Shown: positions 53,206 through 62,851, numbered from the stretch's first letter. The stretch: 64,000 bases of DNA from Planctomycetota bacterium (GCA_021604805.1 BQJR01000001.1:372001-436000), one strand, 5' to 3'. Numbers and translations are program-made. The notes: a model not told the origin generated them from the letters alone.

Positions 53206-55118
53206 TCGGCAGACGGCTCGTCGTGGAGCGCGCTGGCACGCAGCCGTCGGCTGTCGCCATGGCGAACGGTGAGCCCCTCGGCGTCCCAGTGTTCGAGCAG
53301 CGGGATCAGGAACTTGCGCGAGGTGTCGAGCTCGTCGCGCAGCACGGGGATGTCGATCGCACCTTCGCGCGCGCGGCCATGACGGATCAGCGCGGCGCGC
53401 AACAGCTCCAGGCTCTCCGCGTGGAACAGCAAGCCCCCCACCAACACGACCTCGCCAGCGCGTCGCATCGTGTCGAGCAGCTCGCGGGTGGTGCGCTCAT
53501 CGAGGCCGGGGAGTTCGCGCGCCAAGCTCCGCGGACGCGAGCCCGCGCTGCGCAACTCGGCGAGCAGACGATCGCGCGCCTCGCGCACGGCGGGCGGCAG
53601 ATTCACTCGGTGTCCGCGGCGACGCACGCGTCCGCCCGCACTCTGCTCGAGGCGCTTGTCGTGTCGCATCGCTGCACGCAGCGCCGACTCCTCAACGCTC
53701 ACGCCCGAACGCAGCGCGGAGAGATCGAGCCACTCGAGCAGCGGTTGACGACGGTGCTCCGCCTTCAACCACGCGACGAGTTCGTCGCCCAATTCCTCGA
53801 GCGCCTCGGCGGCGAAGAGACGCTCGGCTTCGCGCTGCAACTCGCCCTCGGCGAGCGCGCGTTCGAGCAGCGGGAGGAGGTCACCGGCGGGGCAGCCGAG
53901 GTCGCGCGCCAGCTCAGCGACGTCCCGACCGCGCCGGCCTGCAGCGCGCAGCTCGGTGAGCGCCAGCGCCAACGGATCGCCGAGCGCCTGTTCGCGCGCG
54001 GCGAGGTCGGCGAGCACCCGCGGCTTGAAAGCCTTGAGGCGCCCTTCGCCCAGGCCCAAGATCGGCCCGCCGCCGAGGAGCTGCAGCGTGCTGGCGTCGC
54101 GCAAGACGCAACGATCACCGGGCGCGGCGCATACCGGCCGGTCGAGACGCAACTGCACCGGCCAGTGGCCGTCGTCGGAAGCGTCGGCGAGGCGCACGGC
54201 GTGACCGAGCACCTCACTCGTGCCCACATGGAGGCGCACGGCGTGACGCGCGCGCAGCCCGGCGAAGCTGTCGAGCGCGCGGAACTGCAGCGCCAGGAAA
54301 CGCGAGCTGCGAAAGACATCCGGGCTCGCCAGCACGTCGCCTCGACTCAGGTCGTCCAGCTCGCCGCCCGCGAGGTTGAGCGCTGTGCTGTGACCGGCGC
54401 GTCCCGCGTCACGCACCTCGCCGTAGGCCTGCACGGCGCGCACGCGCAGAGGCTGACCGGAGCCCACGATCTCGAGCGTGTCGCCTGGCGCGACGCGGCC
54501 CGAGAGCGGCACGCCGGCCGCGACCAGTCCATGGCCCTTGGCGGAGAAGACGCGTTGCACGGGCAGGCGGAAGGGGCCTTCGTCCGTGCGCGGAGTGGCT
54601 TCGTCGAGCAGGCGGTCGAGCGTGGTGCGCAGGCTGTCGAGACCTTCGCCGGTTTGTGTCGAGACGCGCACGACGGGTGCTTCGGCGAAGCAGCCGTCGG
54701 CGAGGAAACCGCGCACGTCGGCCTCGGCCAGCTCGGCGAGTTCCGCGTCGACGAGGTCGACCTTGCTGAGCGCCACCACACCGCGACGCACCCCGAGCAA
54801 CTCGAGCACGGCGAGGTGTTCGCGAGTCTGCGGCATCACGCCGTCGTCGGCGGCCACGACCAACAGCACGACATCCACCGAGGTCGCCCCGGCGACCATG
54901 TTGCGCAGGAAGCGCTCGTGCCCGGGAACATCGATGATCCCCACGGTGGTTCCGCTGGCGTGGGTGTAGGGCGCGAAACCCAGATCGATCGTCATGCCGC
55001 GTTCGCGTTCTTCGGCGAGACGGTCTGGCTCGACTCCCGTGAGCGCCGTCACCAACGACGACTTGCCGTGATCGATGTGACCGGCCGTGCCCACGATGAG
55101 CGGACGGATCTCACTCAT
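53202..55118 (-). CDS. selB: Selenocysteine-specific elongation factor SelB
   Basis: The 638-residue GTPase delivers Sec-tRNA(Sec) to UGA codons. The P-loop is at residues 12-20 (AGHIDHGKS), with switch region RGMTIDLGFAPY, DVPGHERFLRNMV and SKVD. Domains II and III follow, and about 250 C-terminal residues contain winged-helix repeats for SECIS binding (RLFAAEALEELGDELVAWLKAEHRRQPLLEWLDLSALRSGVSVEESAL... LDTSRKFLIPLLEHWDAEGLTVRHGDSRRL). This distinguishes it from EF-Tu. No selA, selD or tRNA-Sec lies in the window, so the rest of the pathway must be elsewhere if functional. Confidence 0.94.
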   Translation of the reverse strand: MSEIRPLIVGTAGHIDHGKSSLVTALTGVEPDRLAEERERGMTIDLGFAPYTHASGTTVGIIDVPGHERFLRNMVAGATSVDVVLLVVAADDGVMPQTREHLAVLELLGVRRGVVALSKVDLVDAELAELAEADVRGFLADGCFAEAPVVRVSTQTGEGLDSLRTTLDRLLDEATPRTDEGPFRLPVQRVFSAKGHGLVAAGVPLSGRVAPGDTLEIVGSGQPLRVRAVQAYGEVRDAGRAGHSTALNLAGGELDDLSRGDVLASPDVFRSSRFLALQFRALDSFAGLRARHAVRLHVGTSEVLGHAVRLADASDDGHWPVQLRLDRPVCAAPGDRCVLRDASTLQLLGGGPILGLGEGRLKAFKPRVLADLAAREQALGDPLALALTELRAAGRRGRDVAELARDLGCPAGDLLPLLERALAEGELQREAERLFAAEALEELGDELVAWLKAEHRRQPLLEWLDLSALRSGVSVEESALRAAMRHDKRLEQSAGGRVRRRGHRVNLPPAVREARDRLLAELRSAGSRPRSLARELPGLDERTTRELLDTMRRAGEVVLVGGLLFHAESLELLRAALIRHGRAREGAIDIPVLRDELDTSRKFLIPLLEHWDAEGLTVRHGDSRRLRASALHDEPSAD

Positions 55119-55155
55119 CGCTCGGGTCTCGCGTGACGCGACTCAGCGCCGCCTC

Positions 55156-55893
55156 TCAGCCGGGTGAGGCGTGGAGCGCGTCGGGCTTGTAGAGGATGCG
55201 CTGGCAGACCTTGCAGGTCATCAGGCGCTTGCCGCCGAGAAGACGGTTCTGGTCGTTCGGCGTGAGCGTGGAGAAGCACCCGTGACAGGTGTTGCCTTCG
55301 CAGGGAACGATCGCGTCGCCGTGAGCCTTGTACGCGCGGTCGTAGATCACGAGGACTTCGGGCGCGATGGCCTTGCGCACCTGCTCGCGGCGCTCGTCGA
55401 ACTCAGCGAGTTCCTTCTGGTGATCCGCGATCTCGAGGCGCGCCTTCTCTTCGAAACCCGCATATTCCTGCTGCGCCTCGGCCAAGCGAGCCGAGGCCTC
55501 CGCGACCATGCGTTCGCCCTGCTTGATCACGTCGAACTGTTCGAGGATGGCTTCCTCGACGGCGCCCTTCTCTTCCTTGCGGCGCGAGATCTCCGCCATC
55601 ATGAGCGTGTACTGCTCATTCGAGGTGGCGGACATCAGGTTGCCGTTGGCCTTGGTGAGCTCGTCTTCCTTGGCGCCCAGGTCGAGCTCGAGGCTCTTCA
55701 GATGCGCTTGGAAGCCCTGATGCTTGGCCTTGGCGGCATCGAGATTGGCCTGAGCCTCTCGAGAATCGCGCGAGCGCGAGGCGAGCATGCGGGGAACGGC
55801 GTCGATCAGCAGCTGAGCGTCGGCGCGTTTCTTGTCCACATTCCCCAGCGCGACAAGCTGGAAGGTCTGTTGACGGGTGTCGGTCTCTGGCAC
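55156..55893 (-). CDS. Coiled-coil protein with C-terminal C4 zinc ribbon (DUF164/CdsZ-like)
   Basis: The 245-residue protein has two long antiparallel helices (residues ~20-180, rich in Ala/Glu/Lys) and a C-terminal zinc ribbon with ligands in CEGNTCHGCFSTL and MTCKVCQRILY, i.e. CxxC...CxxC. This is the C4-type zinc-ribbon family seen near core replication/transcription genes in many bacteria; its cellular role is poorly defined. The start is a GTG without a clear ribosome site. It is followed by selB on the same strand, 37 bases downstream. Confidence 0.86.
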   Translation of the reverse strand: MPETDTRQQTFQLVALGNVDKKRADAQLLIDAVPRMLASRSRDSREAQANLDAAKAKHQGFQAHLKSLELDLGAKEDELTKANGNLMSATSNEQYTLMMAEISRRKEEKGAVEEAILEQFDVIKQGERMVAEASARLAEAQQEYAGFEEKARLEIADHQKELAEFDERREQVRKAIAPEVLVIYDRAYKAHGDAIVPCEGNTCHGCFSTLTPNDQNRLLGGKRLMTCKVCQRILYKPDALHASPG

Positions 55894-56101
55894 AGGAACC
55901 GGAACCTTGGGGCCTGGAGGAAGCCCCGAAGACTACCAGAGCTCGTGCCGCGGAAAAAGCCCCCAGCGTCACTCTGATTCGCGCAGCTTTGGTGAGTGCG
56001 CACGCTCCCCTTCCGAGCACGAACGCTCGCGCCTGGCACTCACTCCCGCAGCAGCGCGGGGACGCAGCAGCGAGAGTTCGGGACCCGGTCGGAACATGCA
56101 G

Positions 56102-56145
56102 CGCGGGCCCGAGCCTCGCCGTGATCGGCGCGGCCCGGGCCCGCG
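56102..56145 (-). terminator. Strong GC hairpin downstream of rpoD
   Basis: CGCGGGCCCGAGCC (56102-56115) pairs with GGCCCGGGCCCGCG (56132-56145) with one mismatch, and an inner GCCG/CGGC stem closes a TGAT loop. It lies 58 bases beyond the rpoD stop on the minus strand. No T-run follows. The rest of the 309-base gap 55894-56202 shows no gene. Confidence 0.5.
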
Positions 56146-56202
56146 TGCGAACTGCCTCGATGTCGCGAGCGCACTGCTTGCTGCGCTCGAGAGTCCCGAC
56201 CG

Positions 56203-57867
56203 TCAGGCCGGCGCTTGACTCTCCAGGAAGCCTTCGAGCATGCGGCTGCGCACGGGGTGTTGCAGCTTGCGCACGGCCTTGGCTTCGATCTGGCGCACGC
56301 GTTCGCGCGTGACCTTGAAGATGCGACCGACTTCTTCGAGCGTGTAGGTGTAGCCGTCGCCGATGCCGTAGCGCAGCTTGATGATCTCGCGCTCGCGGAA
56401 CGAGAGCGTGTTGAGCACGGACATGATCTTGTCCTTGAGCATCTCTTGCGCGGCCGCGCTCACCGGGGACACGGCGCTGTCGTCCTCGATGAAGTCGCCG
56501 AAGTAGCTGTCGTCGCCTTCACCGATCGGGCGGTCGAGGCTGATCGGGTGCTTGCTGATCTTCATCACCCGCTTCGCTTCCTCTATCGAGATCTCGCTGT
56601 TCTGAGCGATCTCCTCGATGGTCGGCTCACGCCCCAACTGCTGCACGAGCTTCTTGGTGACGTTGCGCAGCTTGCTCATCGTCTCGATCATGTGCACCGG
56701 GATACGAATGGTGCGCGCTTGGTCGGCGATCGAGCGTGTGATGGCCTGACGGATCCACCACGTGGCGTAGGTGCTGAACTTGTAGCCGCGACGGTACTCG
56801 TACTTTTCGACCGCCTTCATCAGGCCGGTATTGCCTTCCTGGATGAGATCGAGGAAGGAGAGCCCGCGGTTGCGGTACTTCTTGGCGATCGACACCACGA
56901 GGCGCAAGTTACCGCTGGAGAGGTCGCGCTTGGCTTCCTCGTACTGCGCGTAACGCTCGTCGATGAGCGCGAGGCGCGCGGCCAGTCGACGCGGCGACTC
57001 GAGCGCCTGGATCTGCAACGACTCGAAGTCGGCGCGCAGTTCCTTGTACTCACGCGAGTTCAAACGCTCTTCCGGGAAGTGACGCAGACGACGCTCGAGC
57101 GTGGCCATCTCCTGATGCTTCTCGCGCACCAGCTCGATCATCGGGCGCACCTTCTTGAGCTGGATCTGCAGCTCTTCCACGAGATCAGCGACCTTGCGAC
57201 GCCCCCACCCGATGCGCTGCAGCAGCAGCTTGCGCTGTTGCGCCGTGCCCTTGCCCGCGAGGAAACGTCGGTAATCGTCGGTGAGACGCGTGATGAGCGC
57301 GCGCAGCGTGACGATCGAGCCCTTGAGGCGCGCCGAGACTTCCAGCTTGCCCGGCTCGAAGCCGCTCGTGGACACCTTGAGCGTGCGGTCGAAGGCGAGC
57401 CGCTGACCTTCCACGTCTTCGATGATCTGCAGGCTTTCGCGCATGGCGAAACCCGTGGCCATGATCAGACGACGGAAGTGCCGACGCGTGACCTCGATCT
57501 GGCGCGCGAGGTTGATCTCCTGCGCGCGCGTGAGCAGCGGGATCTCACCCATCTGCGTGAGGTACATGCGCACCGGGTCTTCGATGCGCTCGGCCGGCGA
57601 GGACTTCTCCTTGGTCTCTTCCTCGGAAGTGGAGGCGGCAGGCGCGATCTTCGCACCGCTGCCGTCCTGCTCTTCGACGACGTCGGCTTCATCGAGGATC
57701 TTCACGCCCTGCCCTTCGAGCAGAGTGAGGATCTCGTCGATGTTCTCGATGTCGCGAGGCAGGACCTCGTTCATCTCTTCGTAGGTGACGAAACCACGCG
57801 AACGTCCGTTTTCGAGGAGGACGCGCACGGTGGGATCCATCTTGTCGAGTGCTGCAATGGAGGTCAC
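56203..57867 (-). CDS. rpoD: Primary sigma factor (sigma-70 family, RpoD)
   Basis: The GTG at 57867 follows AGAAGGAG at five bases, giving 554 residues; a longer frame upstream lacks this. Region 1.1-like sequence begins near [28 protein letters not shown]. Region 1.2 is [29 protein letters not shown]. Region 2 contains [63 protein letters not shown]. Region 3 and region 4.2 ([31 protein letters not shown]) are complete. It directs housekeeping transcription. It lies 91 bases downstream of dnaG in the same orientation. Confidence 0.97.
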   Translation of the reverse strand: MTSIAALDKMDPTVRVLLENGRSRGFVTYEEMNEVLPRDIENIDEILTLLEGQGVKILDEADVVEEQDGSGAKIAPAASTSEEETKEKSSPAERIEDPVRMYLTQMGEIPLLTRAQEINLARQIEVTRRHFRRLIMATGFAMRESLQIIEDVEGQRLAFDRTLKVSTSGFEPGKLEVSARLKGSIVTLRALITRLTDDYRRFLAGKGTAQQRKLLLQRIGWGRRKVADLVEELQIQLKKVRPMIELVREKHQEMATLERRLRHFPEERLNSREYKELRADFESLQIQALESPRRLAARLALIDERYAQYEEAKRDLSSGNLRLVVSIAKKYRNRGLSFLDLIQEGNTGLMKAVEKYEYRRGYKFSTYATWWIRQAITRSIADQARTIRIPVHMIETMSKLRNVTKKLVQQLGREPTIEEIAQNSEISIEEAKRVMKISKHPISLDRPIGEGDDSYFGDFIEDDSAVSPVSAAAQEMLKDKIMSVLNTLSFREREIIKLRYGIGDGYTYTLEEVGRIFKVTRERVRQIEAKAVRKLQHPVRSRMLEGFLESQAPA

Positions 57868-57958
57868 AAGGACTCCTTCTGGTGATGGTGGAACGCTTGG
57901 TGACGGGCGCAAGTGGCGCTTGAACCCGTCGAACTAGTTGGCGAACTCAAAGACCGAA

Positions 57959-59758
57959 CTAGGGCGCTCCCGGGGTGGCTGTGGAAGAGTGATCGGTTCC
58001 AGCGGCTGCCTCCGACCGAGCCCGCAGGCTCGCGTCGAGAGCGGCGAGGGCCGCTGAGTCATGGGCGATGTCAGGTCTGGAGAGAGCGTCGCGACGCGCC
58101 TGCTGCTCGCGCGCACGGTCGGCGGAGCCACGCAGATAGCTCACGGCCTCGTGGAATGCAGGCAACGGGGCCGCGGTGGGCGGCGGAAGCAACACGCGTT
58201 CGAGCCAGGGACGCAACTCGGCGGCGTGCTCGGCGACAGCGGCGATCCACTCACTCGGGTCGACGGGCGCCGGGCCGAGCGCACGCCCGAGTTCGGCGAG
58301 ACGCAAGGCACCCTCATGAACGAGAACGCCGTCGCGGATGAGCAACTCGATCTCCTCGCTGGCTGCTGCCGCGGCGGTTGGGTCGAGCTCGGTGGCCAAG
58401 CCCGCCACGGCCACGAACTGGGCGCGCAGACCGGCGGACGGTGTGTGGGCCGGGCGTTGCGGACGTCGGTCCGAGTGCATCGAGGAGACCGAAAGCTCCC
58501 GTCCTGCGCCGCGCCCCAGCAGGTTCCGGTCGACACCGCAGGCGCGGGCGACGTCGGCGATCAGGCCGGCGCGGCGGATCGGATCGACGATCGTCGCGGT
58601 CGTTTCAAGCACTTCGGCGGCGGTCTGCTCACGCACGCCTGGCTGACGCGCATCACGCAAGGCGAGCATCCGCTCTGCGAGGAAGGCCACACTGGAACGT
58701 GCGCTGCGCTCGAGGAGCTCTTCGAATCCGTCACCTCGGTGGCGCACCAACCAATCGCAGGGATCGGCGCCGTCGGGCAGGACCAGCACACGACACTCGA
58801 GGCCTTGCTGGAGGCATTGACGAACCGCGCGTTCGGCAGCTCCGAGCCCTGCCTTGTCGCCGTCGAACACGAACACCACGTTCGTGGCGCGCTCGCGGAG
58901 CAGCTTCACGTGATCGATCGTGAGGCTGGTGCCCATGGTCGCGACGGCGTCCTCGAGCCCGCACTGGTGCGCCATCATCACATCGGTGTAACCCTCCATC
59001 ACGATGGCGCGGCGGCTGCGGGACATGCGACGTGCGGCCTTGTCGAGCCCGTAGAGCAGGCGGCTCTTATTGAAGGCCGCCGTGTCGCGGGTGTTCACGT
59101 ACTTGGGCTTGCCCTCGGGTTCCAGCGTGCGCGCGCCGAAACCCACCAAGCCGCCCTGCGGATCGCGGATCCCAAAGCTGACCCGCCCCACGAAGGCGCG
59201 CGTGAACCCCATGCCTTCGATCTCGGCGGGACGCAGGCCACCGCGTCCTAGCTGTTGGATCAAGTCTCCGGGGACGAAGCCGATGTCGAAGCGCTCCAGT
59301 ACTTCGCGCTCGAAGCCGCGCTCCTGCATGTATCGCAGGGCGGGAGTGGCGCTCGAGGTCAATGCGCGAGCCAGGATCGCGCTGGCGGCGTCGAGCCCCT
59401 CTCGCGTGCGCTTGCGCTCCACCTGGCGACGGCGCTCCTCGGGCGAAAGGCTGCCGAGCGTGACGCCGGCGCGCTCGGCGAGGAACTCGAGCGCCTCACG
59501 GAACCCGATCCCACGCAACTTCTGGACGAAGCTGAACACGTCGCCGCTCTCACCGCAGCCGAAACACTTGAACATGCCGAGCCGCGGGCGCACGTGGAAC
59601 GAGGGCGTGTCTTCGGTGTGGAACGGGCACGGCGCCCAATAGTCGTCAGGGCCGCGCTGTTGCAGCTCGGCGCCAGTGAGTTCACGCGTGAGCTCGTCGA
59701 GACGGCTGCGCGACTTCACGAGCTCCTTTTCCACTTGGCGATCGTCGGTCACGCGCAC
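57959..59758 (-). CDS. dnaG: DNA primase
   Basis: The 599-residue primase makes RNA primers at the replication fork. The CHC2 zinc site is C44, H47, C65, C68 (CPFHTEDTPSFHV...MFKCFGCGE). The TOPRIM metal residues lie in IVMEGYTDVMMAHQ and FVFDGDKAGLGAAER. A C-terminal helicase-binding region is present but divergent. The start is uncertain between GTG 59758 and GTG 59752. The N-terminal 40 residues differ from the usual start, which normally reaches the zinc finger by about residue 40, so the difference is small. rpsU is not adjacent. Confidence 0.95.
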   Translation of the reverse strand: MRVTDDRQVEKELVKSRSRLDELTRELTGAELQQRGPDDYWAPCPFHTEDTPSFHVRPRLGMFKCFGCGESGDVFSFVQKLRGIGFREALEFLAERAGVTLGSLSPEERRRQVERKRTREGLDAASAILARALTSSATPALRYMQERGFEREVLERFDIGFVPGDLIQQLGRGGLRPAEIEGMGFTRAFVGRVSFGIRDPQGGLVGFGARTLEPEGKPKYVNTRDTAAFNKSRLLYGLDKAARRMSRSRRAIVMEGYTDVMMAHQCGLEDAVATMGTSLTIDHVKLLRERATNVVFVFDGDKAGLGAAERAVRQCLQQGLECRVLVLPDGADPCDWLVRHRGDGFEELLERSARSSVAFLAERMLALRDARQPGVREQTAAEVLETTATIVDPIRRAGLIADVARACGVDRNLLGRGAGRELSVSSMHSDRRPQRPAHTPSAGLRAQFVAVAGLATELDPTAAAAASEEIELLIRDGVLVHEGALRLAELGRALGPAPVDPSEWIAAVAEHAAELRPWLERVLLPPPTAAPLPAFHEAVSYLRGSADRAREQQARRDALSRPDIAHDSAALAALDASLRARSEAAAGTDHSSTATPGAP

Positions 59759-60199
59759 CGCCCCGTGCCGTCAGCACAAACGTCCGCCGCGCGACAGCGC
59801 GCTCGATGCCCTGGCAGACGCGAGCCCTCCGAGCCCGAAAGGGCCCTACACACCGCAAGCGCCCGAGCGCTGACGGTGATGGGAGTCACGAAGTGCGAAG
59901 AACGAACGATCACCGAAGCCACTCTCCTGGTGCGCGCCGAAACGCGCCCGCTTTCCTCTCGATCAACATCCGCACGAACGCGCGCGGCGCTTGGCTTCCA
60001 TCGTTGTCACGTGCGGCACGCACCTTCGTGTTTCTTCTCGCAACAGGTGCGACGCACTCGATCCAAGACACTCCGTGCTGCGGGAATCCGAGGGTGCGAA
60101 CACGCACTCTGAACTCTTGGATCTGCGCCAGAAATGGAACCGCCGCTTGCAGCTCTCTTAGGAAAGAGAAACCGAAGGCGGCTTGGAGGTTCAACTCGA
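59759..60199. other. Intergenic region between rsmA and dnaG
   Basis: About 440 bases carry no convincing gene. The dnaG promoter probably lies here. Short open frames on both strands are compositionally unlike real genes in this DNA. I looked for rpsU, 6S RNA, SRP RNA and tRNA hallmarks and saw none. Confidence 0.4.
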
Positions 60200-60229
60200 G
60201 GTCCTTGAAGGACCAACCGGCTTTGCCGG
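60200..60229 (-). terminator. Tandem hairpins directly after rsmA
   Basis: CCGGC-TTT-GCCGG (60217-60229) and GGTCCT-TGA-AGGACC (60200-60214) form two adjacent stems, starting one base after the rsmA stop on the minus strand. Both are perfect. The absence of a T-run makes the ending mechanism uncertain, but placement strongly suggests an mRNA 3' end. Confidence 0.55.
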
Positions 60230-60230
60230 C

Positions 60231-61124
60231 TCAGGGGCGATCCCGCTCGCCCGGGGCGCTGACTGCCCACGAGTGGGCGAGTGCGCACAATTGTACTGCG
60301 TTTGCAGCTTCCGCGCGAATTTTTTGTTGAAAGTTTGATGCTCCAAGACGCTCGAGGACACGTCCGGGCCGCTCGCCGCTGGCTTCGCTGACCGAGTTCA
60401 GCAACGTTTTCCGGCGGTTGTGGAAGGCCAGAGCGAGGAAGCGCTGGAGCCCGTCGAGGGCCTCCGGCGAAGGAAGATCCGAGAGCCGATCCAGGCGAAT
60501 CACGGCCGAGTCGACCTTCGGCGCGGGCCAAAAGGCTCCGGGCGGCACTCTCCGGAGGGTGCGTCCCTTCATGGTCACTGCCCGCAACACACTCAAGCTG
60601 CCCCATTGGCGACCACCAGGCTCAGCCAAGAGGCGCTCAGCCATCTCCTTCTGTACCAGCACGACCATCCGTTCGGGGAGATCACGGTGTGTGAAGAGCG
60701 CCGCGAGCAACGGTCCTGAGATGTTGTAGGGCAGGTTCGCGACCAGCGCGCTGACGCTGCCCAGCTGAGCGTCGAGCTCAGCTCCGAGCCGGCGCCCCAC
60801 GAGCGCATCAGCCTCAATCCAGGTGAGCTGCTCCGCGACAGGCGCCAAGACACGCTGGGCCACCCGGCTCATGCCTGCGTCGATCTCGACCGCGATCACG
60901 CGATGTCCCGCGCTGAGCAAGTGACGCGTCAGCAGCCCGGGGCCCGGACCGATTTCGAGCACTGAACTCCCCGGCGAGAGCTCCGCATCACGCACGATGC
61001 TGGCCAGGAGGTTCTCGTCGAGCAGGAAGTTCTGACCGTGCCGACGACGAGGTGAGATCCCCTCCGCAGAGAGCAAGGCCCGCAGCTGCTCCTTCCCGAG
61101 TCGTGGTGGTCGATCAGCGCTCAC
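60231..61124 (-). CDS. rsmA: 16S rRNA dimethyladenosine transferase RsmA (KsgA)
   Basis: The 297-residue SAM-dependent enzyme dimethylates two adjacent adenines in the 3' helix of 16S rRNA during small-subunit maturation. Motif I is VLEIGPGPGLLTRHLL, motif II VIAVEIDAGM, motif IV LVANLPYNISGPLL, and the N-terminal HGQNFLLDENLLASIV is diagnostic. A C-terminal small helical domain follows (LALAFHNRRKTLLNSVSE). The start is a GTG. Length is normal. Confidence 0.96.
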   Translation of the reverse strand: MSADRPPRLGKEQLRALLSAEGISPRRRHGQNFLLDENLLASIVRDAELSPGSSVLEIGPGPGLLTRHLLSAGHRVIAVEIDAGMSRVAQRVLAPVAEQLTWIEADALVGRRLGAELDAQLGSVSALVANLPYNISGPLLAALFTHRDLPERMVVLVQKEMAERLLAEPGGRQWGSLSVLRAVTMKGRTLRRVPPGAFWPAPKVDSAVIRLDRLSDLPSPEALDGLQRFLALAFHNRRKTLLNSVSEASGERPGRVLERLGASNFQQKIRAEAANAVQLCALAHSWAVSAPGERDRP

Positions 61125-61220
61125 GTCGGAGTTCTCGCAGAAGCAGCTTCGAGGGCCCGTGGCCAGCCCGCCGTCGTCGTGAGGTCGCTGCAGTCGTGAT
61201 CAACGAGCGCCCTCAACGGA

Positions 61221-61256
61221 CTTGGGGCGCCCACTCTCCCGAGCGGACGCCCCAAG
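61221..61256 (-). terminator. Inverted repeat between the OmpA-like gene and rsmA
   Basis: CTTGGGGCG (61221-61229) and CGCCCCAAG (61248-61256) are perfect inverted arms around 18 bases. A second, smaller stem, GCTCGC-TGA-GCGAGC (61328-61342), lies 39 bases past the OmpA-like stop. Either could end that transcript; neither has a T-run. The larger one might instead lie in the rsmA promoter region. Confidence 0.4.
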
Positions 61257-61380
61257 CTCGAACCGTTGCCACGCACGCACAGGTTGCCAACTCGTCAATC
61301 GAGACTGGGGCTCGATCGCTGTGATCCGCTCGCTGAGCGAGCAGAGCGCGGAGACTTTGTGGGCAGGCGCGCGGGGCGAC

Positions 61381-62100
61381 TCAGCCCTTCGGCAGCGAAC
61401 TCACCGGCACCATGATCTCCACCCGGCGGTTGCGCTTCTTGGATTCCGAGTCGGTGCCATTGGCGACCGGGTGATGCGGGCCGTAAGAAGCGATGTAGAC
61501 GCTGCTCTCGGCCATGCCCTTCTTGACCAGATAGGCGCGCACTGCGATCGCACGTTCCGCACCAAGCTGAATGTTCCCCAGCGGGAAGCGATCCTTGGTC
61601 TTGTTGATCGGGTCGGAGTCGGTGTGACCGTCGACACGCACAGGCGCATCCAGGCCCGCCATCTTCTCGTAGACGATGTCGAGCGCTTCTCGCCCGGCCT
61701 TGGTGAGCTCGGTGCTGCCGGACGCGAAGAGCACGTCGCCCTTGGCGCTGTAGCCCACCATGCCTTCCTTCTCGTTGTAGACGACCGAGAGGGCTGAGCC
61801 GAGATCGCCACCACTCGACGCCATCTCAGCGACCTGCGCCTCGAGGCGCGCGCGTTCGGCCTGCGCAGCCTGCAGATCCGCGAGCGCCGCGTCGTAGATC
61901 GACGGGTCGACACCATCGAGCGTGCTCTCAGCCAGGATCAACTCGAGCTCGCCGACTCGATCATCGGCGTAAGCGAGTTGCTCATTCGCCGAGGCCAGAG
62001 CATCGGCGACCTGCGCGTACTTCGCGTAGCTGACGCAGCTCGGAGTGATGAAAAAGGCCGCTGCAGCCGCGATGCCGAACCAAGTGAATCGGATGTTCAA
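61381..62100 (-). CDS. OmpA-family lipoprotein with coiled coil
   Basis: Start chosen at TTG 62100, seven bases after GGAGGG; a GTG at 62136 is in frame but lacks a ribosome site. The 239-residue protein has a signal (IRFTWFGIAAAAAFFITPSC) with a likely lipidated Cys. A helical coiled coil spans about 30-95 (ASANEQLAYADDRVGELELIL... LADLQAAQAERARLEAQVAEM). The C-terminal OmpA domain contains VRVDGHTDSDPI, LSAxRA-like LGAERAIAVRAYLVKKG and SKKRNRRVEI, the peptidoglycan-binding pattern. It probably ties the outer membrane to peptidoglycan. Confidence 0.9.
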   Translation of the reverse strand: MNIRFTWFGIAAAAAFFITPSCVSYAKYAQVADALASANEQLAYADDRVGELELILAESTLDGVDPSIYDAALADLQAAQAERARLEAQVAEMASSGGDLGSALSVVYNEKEGMVGYSAKGDVLFASGSTELTKAGREALDIVYEKMAGLDAPVRVDGHTDSDPINKTKDRFPLGNIQLGAERAIAVRAYLVKKGMAESSVYIASYGPHHPVANGTDSESKKRNRRVEIMVPVSSLPKG

Positions 62101-62162
62101 GGTCTTACCCTCCCGTTGCCATCTCGCCGCCGCCACAGCAGCGAGTATCTTGTTGTGAGCGT

Positions 62163-62678
62163 CTAGTTGTTCCTGAAGAAACCAGCCAGGAAATCAGTGA
62201 GTTGGTTGGTGCGGCCGGACACGGCACCGAAAGCCGCGAAGTTCGCGAAGAGCAGCACGATCACACCGAGCACCAGTGCAAACAAGGTGCCGGGGCCCTC
62301 AGAGCCTTCCGGCTCAGCGGCAGCGGCACTGCGCGGCGTGCGACGCTGCGGCGCACCGGCGCCCGTTGCTGCCGCTGCCGACTTGCGAGCTCCACGCGCG
62401 GGCTTGGCCGGCGCGGCCAAGTCGACTTCCGTGGGACCGTCGTCTTCGAGGACGAGGGCGTCGTCGTCGGCCATGTCGAGGTCCATGTCGAGATCGAGGT
62501 CGTCGCCGCCCTCGTCCCCGCCCCGCAGGCGCTCGATGTCCTCGGCCTTGAAGCGCATCGTGTCCTGATCACGGAAGGCGCGGATCTCACCGGCCGAAAC
62601 GAGCCGCTTCAGCTCGTCTTCTTCCATGCGCAGGTCGGAGATGACTTCATCGAAGGAGTAGTAGTCTTTGTCGGACAC
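62163..62678 (-). CDS. HTH (excisionase/MerR-like) domain protein with acidic linker and C-terminal membrane span
   Basis: The 171-residue protein starts at GTG after GGAG. Residues 5-52 (YYSFDEVISDLRMEEDELKRLVSAGEIRAFRDQDTMRFKAEDIERL) have the pattern of excisionase/MerR-type winged HTH domains. Then comes a very acidic stretch (GGDDLDLDMDLDMADDDALVLEDD), an Ala/Pro/Arg-rich linker, and a single hydrophobic span (TLFALVLGVIVLLFANFAAFGAV) before a short tail. This predicts a DNA-binding or protein-binding head tethered to the inner membrane. It is followed on the same strand by the OmpA-like gene 62 bases away. Confidence 0.8.
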   Translation of the reverse strand: MSDKDYYSFDEVISDLRMEEDELKRLVSAGEIRAFRDQDTMRFKAEDIERLRGGDEGGDDLDLDMDLDMADDDALVLEDDGPTEVDLAAPAKPARGARKSAAAATGAGAPQRRTPRSAAAAEPEGSEGPGTLFALVLGVIVLLFANFAAFGAVSGRTNQLTDFLAGFFRNN

Positions 62679-62785
62679 GGCTTGAGGCTCCTACTGCTCA
62701 CGGCAGGTTCGAGGGACATCGCGGAGGAATCGCGAGCCCGAGGCGATCGAGAGACAACGCGTCGGCCACGACGCCTCGGGAGTGG

Positions 62786-62814
62786 ATCTTAGGTGGCCTC
62801 CTGGCGACTTGCAA
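62786..62814 (-). promoter_or_regulatory. Candidate sigma-70 promoter for the HTH-membrane gene
   Basis: On the minus strand TTGCAA (62814-62809) and TAAGAT (62791-62786) are 17 bases apart, each matching four of six consensus positions, about 110 bases before the GTG start at 62678. Confidence 0.4.
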
Positions 62815-62851
62815 CCAAGCTGAATCGCGAGAGAGCCCGGTTTTTCCAGCC

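Noticed and set aside
55894..56202. RNase P RNA or another stable RNA next to the zinc-ribbon gene
   Set aside because: That association is known in some bacteria, but the gap is only 309 bases and lacks the conserved RNase P core blocks; only a terminator-like hairpin was found.
59910..60194. 94-codon minus-strand frame before dnaG
   Set aside because: There is no ribosome site or domain, and composition is unlike real genes; rpsU was also looked for and not found.
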